Shown one piece after another: positions 21,401 to 31,588 of a stretch of 64,000 bases of DNA. Every line of letters begins with the position of its first letter. Position 1 is the stretch's first letter. Location: positions 64,901,187 to 64,965,186 of the forward strand of contig CM048839.1 of the NCBI GenBank assembly GCA_026545765.1. Reading direction: 5' to 3'. Position numbers and translations under genes: made by a program. The DNA is from Plantago major (lineage: Eukaryota > Streptophyta > Magnoliopsida > Lamiales > Plantaginaceae). The notes under the pieces were generated by a model that saw only the letters and a program-made list of their open reading frames with translations, was not told where the DNA came from and made no database searches.

Positions 21401-23931
21401 TAAGGACTTCGTCAAGGAAGTGGCCAGAAAGCTTATTCAAGCTTTTAACCAAGCAGATGGTCAGACCAGAATTCAAATGGCATTCAAGCCTAGTTTGCCC
21501 CAGACTCTACAATTCATACCCTCTGAGCAAGAGGAAGTTAATGGGCAAATGGTCACTATTCCAGAAGTGATCAATCTGGTCTCTGAAGATGAAGAAGAGA
21601 AGGAGATTGATGAGAATGACTATGAAGAACCTCCTTCTAACCATCACAAGGATGAGGATGATAAGAAGGATGATGATGATGCCCCTGCACCAGGGACAGG
21701 AGGGATTTCACAATGCAATAATACCTCAGTTGCTGAAAAGCACACTGAGAGGACGTCACAAAAATCCCCTCTTCCATCTCCTCAGAAATACCCGTATATT
21801 ACTACTAAATTAAACTAAATCTACCCATCCATCTCCCCAACAAAAAGACTCTATTGAACAAGTAGTTGAGCACTCTGAGGACAACACTCAAAAAATATTG
21901 GATGCACAAGCCAGAGTTGCTCAACTCAAATAACTGTTAGAGGAAGAACAACAGCTACATCTTCAACTGGAAGAAAAGATAGCTGAATCCAGAGTCAAGC
22001 TAGATAAACTTGAAGAACAAACGCGCAAAGAAACGCAAGGTTACTCTGAGATCAAAGGGCTCCGGGACGCTGTTGATTTTATTGCTAAGGAGCTAGATGC
22101 TGAACAAGTATCTGAAGAAAAGCATGATGCTAAGGCTGCATCTTCATCAAAGAAACCATCCTCCAAAGGCAAGAAACCCATATCTGAGATGGTTGCCGCC
22201 TTCAAAAACCTTGATGAAGAAGTACAAGTGGATGAAGATCACTGGGCTGATGACTTAGATGATGAAGAAGACAGAACCTTGGCAGAACATGCAAATGTTC
22301 ACTTGGGAGTTTCTCACTTAAAGAGAAAACTGATAGCTCCTCAAAGCTTCAGTAAGAAACCAAATCTCAACTCCCATGATTACATGGCCAGATACCAGGT
22401 TCTGGCAACTCTAAGAAAGGAGTTGTCTCAACAAAATGAAAAAGTAATTACATTAGTCCCTGCTGAAATGAAAAATTTCACTGAGTTAATCACTCAATGA
22501 ACAACAAGCTTGGTCATTGCTCAGAGAGACCTAGGCATGGTGAGGGATGATGACAATAATCTTGCTGAAAAAGCCCTCAATGAGGCTAGCTATGTTGCTG
22601 GAAAAGCAGATGCTACTGAAGGCCCACTGGCAGAGCTCACTGATAAGGAAACAGTTCTTATCAAACAAAATCAGGAGCTCAAGGTCAATCTGGAAAAGTT
22701 GGTTGCTGCTTATAACTATCTGCAAGGCAACTTTGACTCCCTTTTAGAATCCTTTGTGATTCTTAGTAAGTCAACAATGACTAGGGGGAAGGATTTCAAG
22801 GTGCTCAGAGAGGAAGACGAAGAGGAAACAAAAGAAAATCTGAACAACCACCTCTCAGAATAAATGAGCCCTCCTCTAGTCAGACTGCTCTACAGATAGT
22901 GGACACCACTTAGCAACTTCCTGAAAAAAGAATGACAACAAGGGCCAGGGCACAGAAACCTCCAAGGAGTACCAAGGCTCCAAGGAGAAGACAAGTAAGA
23001 GGGATTGATGAGTCTTCTGAAGAAGAAGAAGAAGGCTAAATCAAATCCCAGGGCAATGAAGAAGGCTCCAAAATTTTCACAAGAATTGATCTTGATGATG
23101 ATGATGAAGATGAAGCTCCTCTTCACAGAAAAAGAAAAAGGGTTGATAGCCTATCTGAGCCCATAGCTGCAAATCCTTTGGCATCTAAAACACCCTCTGA
23201 AATACCAAGTCAATCCAGGGTGGTTCTTCAAGCAATCCCCCAAGGGAGAATTCAAGATAAAGGAGGAACAGGCTGAGAGCTGAACAAAGAAAACTTCAAC
23301 TACCACTCAGGCCTGAAGAAGCCAAGATTGAGTATGTGAAGACCAACAATGACTCCTCTATCTACAGATACATTAATCAGAAGAATGGCTACTGGATTTT
23401 GGAACTTAAGCACTTACTGGTAAATGAAAATTGTTCCAGAACCAATCCATAAACAGCTCATGGCATGGAGAAAAGACAAGCCAGTCTTGATTAATACCAA
23501 CCACATCAAAGCCTAGTTGGATTTTGAAGTAATCAAGAGAATAGAAGCCATGAAAAAGGACCTTTCTGATGATTGTCCTTATGGAAAGCCTGATGATGTG
23601 CAGAATTCCCAACATCACTGGAACAGGCACAAGAGCAAGACTTGCTGTGGAACCCTATGAGTCTTTCTACATGACTGAAGATCAATTCAAGGGTGACATC
23701 AGATATCTGAAGATCATATATGAATATTTCAAGCTATCAGATATCAGAATCGAGCATGCCTGGAAATGGGGAAAGTATCTGTGGGTCAAACAATTTGGCA
23801 AGAAGAATCCCACCAAAACCTACAAGGAAGTTTGTGGATTTGCCAGAAACACTGAAATGATAGTCAGGACTTTGCTCTTTGACTACTCAGATGATATCAA
23901 AAGGTTTGGGGATAGGGAATTTGCAAATTGA
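18436..23931 (+). pseudogene. Copia-2 third ORF, spliced accessory gene (decayed)
   Basis: A 5.5-kb accessory gene lies between pol and the 3' LTR. I take the ATG at 18436 (MAPKCASTQKFQ) as the start; a TAA at 18499 interrupts it before the long frame from 18508. The N-terminal domain (18508-19398, about 290 codons) resembles plant transposon-associated proteins (LADIRTKHLLVHWDVLACIL, ENPFNWGKYAFMKFV). Next come three tandem ADELINA-type repeats (about 19514-19612), a K/E-rich stretch, five apparent introns (20271-21155), an acidic stretch, coiled coils (21900-22860) and a C-terminal domain (23569-23931: RYLKIIYEYFKLSDIRIEHAWKW, split here only for length). At least half a dozen stops or frameshifts break it. 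I see no signal peptide or membrane segment, so an envelope role is not supported. Function unknown. Confidence 0.75.
20271..21155 (+). other. Five short GT-AG introns between repeated small exons in ORF3
   Basis: Candidate introns are 20271-20350, 20459-20541, 20653-20730, 20883-20963 and 21078-21155, each 78-83 nt, AT-rich, with GT...AG ends. The exons between them are 108, 111, 152 and 114 nt. All but the 152-nt one are multiples of three and open in phase 0; the exception looks like 153 minus one base and also holds a TGA. Exons share wording such as VSEKQVSEPSIEK and VSDRQISEPPIVE, so the exon-plus-intron unit has been tandemly duplicated with a period of about 190-230 bp. Splicing is inferred, not shown. 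Confidence 0.65.
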
Positions 23932-24310
23932 TCCATAGATCTGCTGATTGAAGACTTGAAGATCTTGAAGACTTGAAGACTAGTTTATTAGGATGTCTAC
24001 TTGGAGCTTGGTCACTCCTGTTGTCCTAATTTAACTAAGTGTTTTGTATCTTGCTGAATGTACTTTATTGTTCTATCATTGTAAAAGTTATCTGTAAAGT
24101 TTCTTTGTAACATATCTGATGAACCTACTCTCAGATATCAATCTATAAAAAGATAACTTGTCAGCAAAGATCACACCTTGTGATTTGGTTGATGTTTACT
24201 TTCTGCACTTAATTAAAATGAATTGAAAAGATCATAAGAATTGATTAAGTGTTAGATTGTTCCCTCTTCCAAGTTGTAATAGGTTTTAAAGATAGTCATC
24301 GTTGACTGAT
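23932..24310 (+). other. Noncoding 3' region of Copia-2 before the polypurine tract
   Basis: This is AT-rich sequence after the ORF3 stop, starting with a small GATCTTGAAGACTTGAAGA-type repeat at about 23945-23982. It is probably the ORF3 and genomic 3' untranslated region. I see no gene. Confidence 0.6.
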
Positions 24311-24326
24311 CAAAAAGGGGAAAATT
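24311..24326 (+). other. Copia-2 polypurine tract
   Basis: CAAAAAGGGGAAAATT directly abuts the TGTTAGG start of the 3' LTR. It is the expected primer site for plus-strand DNA synthesis. Confidence 0.9.
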
Positions 24327-25836
24327 TGTTAGGAATATCTGTTTAGATTTTGATCATCAACCTAATGACTTATCTTAGCTCAGAAAGGTGGTTAGTACTC
24401 TTGGTTCACTTGAACACTGTAAAAGAGGAAAATCACTAAGTATGATAGTTTAGCAAATCTTGTATATGATGTTAGGTCTCTGAATGTAATTTTTATATCT
24501 TTGAAGAAGACCAAGAAGAAGGCATCCAGCAGGAGAGTTCAACATTTTTTTTGAAGTTTTGAAGACTGCACAAGATTGCTGAAGACAAAGGTTATCAGAT
24601 ACCTATGTCCAAATATCTTTGATAAACAAGTGTTTCTCAATAAACAAGTTTTGCAAAAGATATACGAGAAACGCGAGGTTTACGAGCGAGGAAAAGTGCT
24701 TACAGATATCTACACTCGGATACCTGGATAAAACTATATTTACGAAACAATGTTTCAAGTGTCACGGAGATGAGAAGGTCTCGGAAAGGGACATGCAATG
24801 CTTGAAAGCGTGCATAGTTCCGTTGGCACTACAAGACAAAATACTACAATGCAATAAATGCATGACGAGACATCCGAACAAAGGAAATCTCTGAAAAGAG
24901 ACAACGTCTTCTGCAGTACTATTTTCAGATATCAATAGTTTGAATTTCATTAAGCCTAACGGATACTATTCAAACGGCATGATTTTCAACTATAAATATC
25001 ATCACTTAGAATGCTTGAAACACAGACTGAACTCACTGAAAATACCAAGCCTCTCTAATAATACAACTAGTGGTATCTTTCTCTCAAGCATACAAGTCTT
25101 CAACCTACTTATTCTTCAGCTTACAGTTGCGACTAAGCTTTTGAATTCTAAGTAGCACGAAAGTTCTAAGTGTCCTGATCCTTAACAAGCATTGCTATCT
25201 GTGAATGAGTTGAATCAAAAGATCAAGTATCTGCGATTCATTCTCTAGAACACTTATCATCGACTTGGGTCAGTAAAGAACATATCACCACACATTGTGA
25301 AGTGTGTTAAGTGAATCTTGTTCAAGAAGGTAGTATTACATAACTGTAGAAGTTATTAATCTACCAAACCTGACAAACTACATTATGACACCTTAAACGG
25401 CGTGGAGTACAGGAAGTACTTAGTTTGGGAAACTAAGGAATAACTCCAAGGTTACTGAGCATAGTAAGAATTAGTTTGGGAAACTAAGGAATAGCTCAAA
25501 GGTTTCAGAGTATAGGACGTACTTGGCTGAGAAAGCTAGGGAATAAATCAGGGGGAACACTTGGTTGGGAACCTAGTGTATTTAGGAATTGAGAGAAGAT
25601 ATTTGTAAGGTGAACTCAATTATCTGTCTTAGTGGATTCTGGGTCTGAGAAAGGCCGAAGTGGATTAGTTGAAGGATTATGCCACCTTCAGATACCACTA
25701 TAAAAGTCTTCCGCTCTCTGAAATTAAGTATCAGATATCTTCACAGATATCTGAGAAATTGTGTTTATCGATAAAAGTTGTAAAAGACTATTCACCCCCC
25801 TCTAGTCTTTTCCCTTTGTCGTTATCTGTACCAACA
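24327..25836 (+). repeat. Copia-2 3' LTR
   Basis: This 1510-bp copy of the 5' LTR runs from TGTTAGG to CCAACA, followed by the second GATGT. It has a TATA-like box at 24991-24998. It lacks about 100 bp present in the 5' LTR (joined near 25703) and carries scattered substitutions and small indels, including a longer version of the TCTTTGAAGAAGACCAAG stretch near 24500. Confidence 0.95.
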
Positions 25837-26214
25837 GATGTTGGCATAGTATTGGCAATCATCACATGCTCGAGCGAAGTTTGCTGCATCCTTGTCAATT
25901 CTTGGCCAGTAGTAGCCTTGTCTTATGATCTTTTGAGCCAAAGTTCGACCTCCTGAGTGACCCCCACAACTTCCACTATGAATCTCTTCTAAAACAGTTC
26001 TAGCTTCTTGAGGTCCAAGGCATCTCAGATGAGTACCACTGAAGGACTTCTTGTAAAGGTCCTTCCCAAGGATAAAGTATCTGTTGGCTCGGCATAGGAC
26101 TCTTTTTTCTTCTTTTAGATCTGACGGCAAAGACCCATCCTTAAGGTAATTGAAGATGTCCGTCATCCAGCATCGTTCAGCACTTAATAGGAAAACTTGT
26201 AAGCCTGGACACAT
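25837..26214 (-). pseudogene. Element A integrase, zinc-binding N-terminus
   Basis: The frame reads YFILGKDLYKKSFSGTHLRC, then EARTVLEEIHSGSCGGHSGG (two His of the HHCC finger), QGYYWPRIDKDA and CDDCQ (two Cys). It stops being homologous at 25837, where Copia-2 begins, and resumes at 10007 with PHRPTNP. This is the first part of the integrase of element A. The frame is open except for its upstream end, where a stop precedes it. Confidence 0.92.
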
Positions 26215-26261
26215 CAGTGAGGAATTTCTAAGGGTTAGTAGGATGATGCTTCTCGTGTCGA

Positions 26262-26890
26262 GTGCTCACGAAGCTGAAGCACACTTCGCAAGTGCGTCAG
26301 CTTTCTCATTCCACTCTTCTGTCAAACCTTTCCAGTGTAAACTCTTCAAAGTGTTCCGCCTCTTTCTTGAGCAAGTCCAAGTACTTTATCAAGTTTGGTC
26401 CTTTAGTAGCAAAGACCACGAGGCGAGATTCAACGAGTTGTGAGTCAGTGTAAGCTTTGATTCTTTTCACTTGGAGTGATTTTTCCATCTTGAGTCCGGT
26501 TGAAGCGCGTCGTACTCAGCTTCATTGTTGGTCACTTTGAAGTCAAGCGTGATACCGTTGTCCAACTCGGCGCCTTCAGGACTATGAAGTTAAATTCCAA
26601 TTCCTCCTTGCCTACCGGTAGAAGATCTATCCCTTTGTAGCGTCCAAGTGTCTTTGTCTTGTTTCTTAGTTTCAGGAGTGAGAACCATAGTTTCTGCCCC
26701 TTTCTTACCATTCTGTTCTTCAGGAATCTCTTCTTGCTTCCTGACGGAGAATGCAAGTGTATGAGTGTTTGCACTTCACCCAAGAGAAACATGTGTCTTA
26801 CTCTTAGAGAGTCAGTCATAGGTTATTGGGGGATATCCTATGAATTGGGCGTCCTCACAGACTTCCCATTCTGCTTCTTATTTTATCATT
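26262..26890 (-). pseudogene. Element A second RNase H-like region
   Basis: After the regular RNase H, the region has the AYTDSQLVESRL stretch followed by IKYLDLLKKEAEHFEEFTLE at 26306-26488, which resembles the additional archaeal-type RNase H of the Tat lineage (DSQLV ... KYL..V..L...F..F). The 26532-26819 part holds the linker and start of the domain. Several frameshifts and stops break it. Its presence between RT/RNase H and integrase is the main reason to place A in Tat. Confidence 0.7.
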
Positions 26891-28544
26891 AGGCACTCGA
26901 CTTCTTTCAGTTGATTATCGGTTTTTTCATTATCCTTTTCAGGGTAATCAACTAAGAAATCGGCTAAGATATGAGCTTTCGTTGCTGACAGAACTTGATA
27001 TCCAATATCATACTCAGTCAGTTCAATCGCCCATTTGATAAGCATCCAGATTGATCTGGCTTCCCTAAGACATGTTTCAGGGGTTCACTGGTGAGAACCA
27101 CAATCCTATGTGACTTGAAATCGACTTGATCTCGGCGATGTAAACTAAGCGCATAAGCTAGCTTTTCAATGTGGACATATCTAGTTCGACACCGGTGAGC
27201 CTTGCTCAAGTAGTAGACAGGCATGTGGTCATTGGCTTGGATCCTGACCAACACAGAACTCATAGCCTCATTTGTGACAGCCAGATATAAGTAGAGGGGC
27301 TCTCCTTCTACTGGTTTGGACAAGAGTGGAGGTGAGAGGAGGTAGTTTTTTAGGCTGTCAAAGGCTTCTTCACATTCTTTGGTCCATTCGAACTTATCTC
27401 CTTTCCTTAGTATCTTAATGAAAGGTAGGTTCTTTTTTGTTGATCTAGAGATGAAGCGGCTTAGAGACATCACTCGTTCTATGAGTTGTTGAACCTCATT
27501 GATGGTCTTTGGTTATGGCAAGTCCAGAATAGCCTTGATCTTTTCCGGATTGGCACTGATGCCTCTTTCTGTGACCATATAACTGATAAATTTGTCCCCT
27601 TTCACTCCAAAGGTGCACTTTTCCGGGTTTAGTCGCATCCCATACTTTCTCAAGATTGAGAAGCACTTGTTGAGGTGCTCAATGTGTTGCTCTTCTGTTT
27701 TGCTCTTGATCAACATGTCATCAACATACACTTCCATGGTTTTGCCAATTTCCTCTTTGAACATTTTATTTACCAGACGTTGTAAGTAGCTCCAACACTT
27801 TTTAGTCCAAATGGCATAACCTTGAAACAATAAACTCCTCCGGCTGCAAAGAAGGCCGTCTTCTTGAGCCATTCTGATTTGATAAAAACCTTGATAGGCA
27901 TCCATGAAGCTCAGAAGAGCACATCCAGCCGTGGAGTCTACCAGTTGGTCGATCTGAGGCAAAGGATAAGGATCCTTTGGGCAAAACTTGTTAAGCCTAG
28001 TAAAGTCATTGCACATCCTCCATTTGCCCGAAGCCTTCTCGATAAGTACCATATTGCAGACCCAATCTAAGTATCTTACTTCTTCAATGTGTCCCGCTTT
28101 CATGAGCCTCTCAACCTCTCTGGTAATGATAGCATCTTCCACAGGGCCGAAGTCCTTTCTTTTCTGGTGGATATACTTGACCAAAGGATCCATGTTCAGT
28201 CGGTGAACTGCTATCCTCGGGTCTATCCCCTTAAGATCGTCGGTACTCCAAGCAAAGACATCACAGTTATCCTTGAGACAAGCTATGAACTTCATTTCCA
28301 CTTCGACGCTCATCTGTGTTCCGATCCTAGTCTTCTTTCCTGGGTTTCCCTCTATCAACTGGATCTCTTTCAGGGTTTCATGAGGATTAATCCTTGCTTC
28401 CTTAGGAAATTTCTCCTTGAGAGATCCAGCCCCAAGTTCCTCTTTAGCTGGGGTAAGAGGTACGGGTGAGAGTGACTCGGGCTTGTCAGTGACTGTGAGA
28501 ACAGGAGTAGAGGCGTTCCTTGTCAACATAATGTAGCATTCCCA
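26891..28544 (-). pseudogene. Element A reverse transcriptase and RNase H
   Basis: RT (27513-28544) contains GKWRMCNDFTRLNKFCPKDP and YPLPQIDQLVD, LSFMDAYQGFYQI and the catalytic YVDD (27717-27728) in EVYVDDMLIKSK. The stretch after YQIRMAQED (about 27800-27870) is frameshifted twice and reads nonsense before LQRLVNKMF. RNase H follows at 26891-27473 with LSRFISRSTKKNLPF, ILRKGDKFEWT, LYLYLAVTNEAMSSVLVR and the KWAIELTEYDIGYQ tail. A stop at 27513 separates the two halves. The order matches gypsy elements. Confidence 0.9.
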
Positions 28545-28757
28545 CGCTTCTCCAAACATTCCCAACTTCCTCTCCTACACCATTTGGAGTAGGAAACTTA
28601 ACTCTGTTGTGTAGAGGAGATGAGATGGCCTTGAATTGATTAAGTCCCAGACGTCCTAGGATATTATTGTAGTTGAAAACGTGATCTACGACCACAAAGA
28701 GAACTGTTCGAGTTACTCTCGCTGGAAAGGTTCCCATAGAAACTTGTAGTGGTATAC
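28545..28757 (-). pseudogene. Element A protease C-terminal part (left copy)
   Basis: This segment encodes the PLQVSMGTFPARVTRTVLFV part of the Tat-type protease region, then NYNNILGRLGLNQFKAISS and VKFPTPNGVGEEVGN. It continues leftward into RT. At 28757/28758 it is cut by the LTR of element C, with TATAC (28753-28757) as the flanking 5-mer. A nearly identical copy occurs at 58989-59200. Confidence 0.88.
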
Positions 28758-29284
28758 TGATGTGTCAAATAAGAGTTTTAAATTTGTTTACTTAGCCAAG
28801 AGTTAATTCTCAACACTACGAAAACTTGTAGTGCAGTGAAGTTAACCCCGATGTTGGTCTCGAAGGACTTAACTAGGCTTAGTTTGGGTTTACGAATATA
28901 AAAAACAGTAATGAAAGCAGTAAATGGTTGTTTGCTTCGGCAGCAGAATGATTATGTGAAATTAAACTAATATTCAAACTAACTATAAAACAGATTTAAG
29001 CTTAACGAGATTGATATGAATGTGGAGAATTATGGTGTGGTGACTTGAAGACAAGCTAGCTAGAAGGAAACATGCGATTATAACGATATTGATTTACTCA
29101 AGTTGTCACTTACTTAGTTCTAGAAAACAGATAGCATTAGGGGAGGCGTCAATCCCACTGAGCTACAATTAATTAATCTAATCTAGATATTACTGTTTGC
29201 AACTAACTGATATATAAAGCAAGATGAAAACGTTTTGTTTTAAATGAACAAATGCTTAATCTAATAGTGATTTTGACGTAATGC

Positions 29285-29289
29285 ACAAC
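29285..29289. other. Element B target-site duplication, left copy (ACAAC)
   Basis: ACAAC here and at 51971-51975 flank element B. The related C LTR on the right reads ACAGC at the unoccupied site (59731 region), so the duplication is well supported. Confidence 0.9.
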
Positions 29290-30316
29290 CGTAGACGCTC
29301 AGAAATCTACAATCAAATTAGGGTTAGAGATTGAGGGCACTAACAACCTGCAAGGCAATAGTAGCAAACAAAGACGTGAGGTTCCAAGGTGACACCGGTG
29401 TGGTGCCGATCGTATGGACTCCGACGCTCAAGTTAGATGACTGGCAGGCAATGTAATCGAATGAAAGAGATAGGATAGAGATGACGGCAAGCGTCGACTT
29501 ATCCTGTTAGTTGAGTCAGTTCGGCAATGTGGCGGACGAACACCGGTAGTGGGCTAGCTGACCTTACAGGAAGGAGCTAACTGGTAGTTGTCTGACAGAG
29601 ATGGATGACGATGGACGATGGCGGATGGTTGAAGGTTGATGATGGATGGTGATGAGCGATGGTGGATGATGGTAAGTGACGGTCGATGTTGATCAGAGAT
29701 CTTGAGAGAGTTGGAGGCGTGAGAGATTGATTGCTAGGGTTTTTCCATCAGAATGCCTTGATCGTTCACACTTCCCCACTCTTCTCTATATAGTTCAACC
29801 ACCGTTGGAGTCTGTCCGCGAATCTCGGGGAAGTCGTTGGAACTCCCTAAGTGGGTTGGACCATGTACCAAGTAGTTGGATGGGAGGTTTCGAGTTTGTT
29901 CCTTCTGTTGACTAAGTCGATCAAGCAAGTTGAGCTTCGCTAGTCGACCAAAAGTCTGCCATAAGCTGTCAGCCAAAAGCTAGTTGCATGGTCTGTCAGC
30001 CGAAAGCTGGCTGCCATAAGCTGTCAGCCAAAAGATGGCTGCCATAGTCTATCAGCCAAATGCTGGGGTCAGACTTACGAGGTGAGTTGGCTAGCTTGTC
30101 AACCAGCTGGGAGGTTGGAGAGGTCAAGTGAGTCAGGTAACATGTAGACTACTTGGTTGGATGACGACTCAACTTGGTGGCTTCGCCCGGTGACCTCTTG
30201 GAACCCAACTCGTTTATGAAGCCAAGATGGAATCGTTAATGGACTATGGATTGGGCCGTAGCCTTGATGGACCAAATTGTCAGTCTTGTTGACAAGAGCG
30301 AATTTTGAACAATACA
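29290..30316 (-). repeat. Element B 3' LTR
   Basis: On the minus strand it starts TGTATTGTTC and ends TCTACG. Both B LTRs end in CG rather than the usual CA, so that change predates insertion. It contains short GATGGATGATG-like repeats (29600-29690) and a minisatellite of AAGCTGGCTGCCATA-type units (29945-30065), with fewer copies than in the 5' LTR. Confidence 0.9.
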
Positions 30317-30332
30317 GTTTGTCCCCCACCCT
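30317..30332 (-). other. Element B polypurine tract
   Basis: Read on the minus strand, AGGGTGGGGGACAAAC directly precedes the 3' LTR start (TGTATTG). This is the expected plus-strand primer. Confidence 0.85.
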
Positions 30333-30639
30333 TCAAGTTGAGTGTCTCGAGTCGGAGAGTAGAAGTTTGATGCCCAATAGAGCGATGCACGCTGGGTTGC
30401 AGGCGTATGCTATTTTTCTCTTTCAAAGGTATCGATTATCCTGTAAGTGCACCAGAATAATAGATGGCAAGCTCATTGATAAAGAGATGGAATGGTTAGA
30501 CAGATGGACTTCACTCGTAGTGGTCGTGTTGTTAGTTCGGCAAAGTAAGTCGTCGACTTTGCAAGGCAGAAGTTTATCGACAGGCGCTCACGGTTGTAAA
30601 AAGCCAACCTAGTATGATGGATGTTTACAGACTGAAATT
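30333..30639. other. Noncoding part of element B 3' region
   Basis: These are about 300 bases between the polypurine tract and the tandem array. Plus-strand frames here are short and show no recognisable domain. I see nothing else. Confidence 0.5.
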
Positions 30640-31190
30640 TTTTGAGATGGGCTGTTTAGTCTGTCTAGCAAGATGGAAACTTGCTGACAGAAAATTTCAA
30701 GGTGGGCAACTCAGTCTATCTAGCAAGATGGAAACTTGCTTGACAGAAAATTTTGAGGTGGGCAACTTGGTCTATCTAGCAAGATGGAAACTTGCTGACA
30801 GAAAATTTCAAGGTGGGCAACTAGTCTATCCAGCAAGATGGAAACTTGCTGACTGAAAATTTCAAGGTGGGTAACTTAGTCTATCTAGCAAGATGGAAAC
30901 TTACTGACAGAAAATTTCGAGTTGGGCAACTAGTCTATCCAGGAAGATGGAAACTTGCTGACAGAAAATTTCAAGGTGGGTAACTTAGTCTATCTAGCAA
31001 GATGAAAACTAGCTGACAGAAAATTTCAAGGTGGCCAACTTAGTTTATCCAACAAGATGGAAACTTGCTGACAGGAAATTTCAAGGTGGGCAACTAGTCT
31101 ATCCAGCAAGATGGGAACTTGCTGACAGAAAATTTTGAGGTGGGCAACTTGGTCTATCTAGCAAGATGGAAACTTGCTGACAGAAAAAAG
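30640..31190. repeat. 55-bp tandem repeat array, about 10 copies
   Basis: Units share AGCAAGATGGAAACTTGCTG, then ACAGAAAATTTCAAGGTGGG, then CAACTAGTCTATC. Starts of the GATGGAAAC block fall near 30672, 30727, 30783, 30837, 30892, 30946, 31002, 31056, 31110 and 31166. Copies differ by substitutions and one- or two-base indels. The array is in the noncoding part of element B. It is followed by four shorter CTTGCCCGAAATGAG-type repeats (31195-31262). Confidence 0.9.
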
Positions 31191-31286
31191 ACGACTTGCC
31201 CGAAATGAGTTGCCTTGCCCGAAATGAAGGTTGCCTTGCCCGAAAGTGGATAGCTTGCCCGGATTGGAGTGCCTTTTGACTTGTAA

Positions 31287-31294
31287 TATATTTA
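31287..31294 (+). promoter_or_regulatory. TATA-like sequence upstream of the antisense gene in B
   Basis: TATATTTA lies in an AT-rich patch after the tandem array and about 300 bp before a strong splice donor (31589). It could be the core promoter of the plus-strand gene whose coding part starts at 32815. Only position and composition support it. Confidence 0.3.
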
Positions 31295-31496
31295 TCCATT
31301 ATTTAATTTGGGTCAAAACCCTAGAATTTTGAAATTGGTCTCAAATAAACCAACATACAAACATTTCTACACATGGAATGATATTTCCTTCTTCTTCCAT
31401 GCTCGTCGACATCTCACCTCTTCTTCTCCGTTCCCACTGCAGACTCCGGTGACTGGAGTGCGCGCGAAGGATTTCGGTGGTTGCTATATCAAGCCG

Positions 31497-31512
31497 AGTG
31501 AGAGAGAGAGAA

Positions 31513-31550
<38 letters not shown>
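31497..31550. repeat. (GA)n microsatellite
   Basis: Long GA runs, with one short interruption, lie in the presumed leader of the plus-strand gene. GA-rich leaders are common in plant genes, but here this may be just a simple repeat. Arg/Glu-rich frames over it are artefacts. Confidence 0.9.
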
Positions 31551-31553
<3 letters not shown>

Positions 31554-31588
31554 CGAACGGCAGGAAAGAGATCTTCTAGACAGATCTG

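Larger units (their letters stand above)
10008..25836 (+). mobile_element. Copia-2: 15.8-kb Sirevirus-type element with a third ORF
   Basis: This is a complete but decayed plus-strand element: 5' LTR, tRNA-Met primer site, gag, protease, integrase, RT, RNase H, a 5.5-kb third ORF, polypurine tract and 3' LTR, flanked by GATGT on both sides. The order protease-integrase-RT and the long 3' ORF region fit Sireviruses. At 15.8 kb it is long for a copia element, and most of the excess is the third ORF. It interrupts the integrase of element A. The two LTRs look highly similar by eye apart from indels, suggesting a fairly recent insertion. Confidence 0.95.

Noticed and set aside
18436-23931. Copia-2 third ORF as a retroviral-type envelope gene
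   Set aside because: No signal peptide, hydrophobic fusion segment or membrane anchor is visible; the protein is acidic and coiled-coil rich. I call it an accessory ORF of unknown function.
1009-25836. Copia-1 and Copia-2 in opposite orientation as the ends of one composite mobile unit
   Set aside because: Copia-2 has its own perfect 5-bp duplication, and the DNA between them (8879-10007) is part of element A, so they are independent insertions.
30640-31262. Regular repeats as a CRISPR array
   Set aside because: The units are contiguous with no unique spacers and lie inside a plant retrotransposon.
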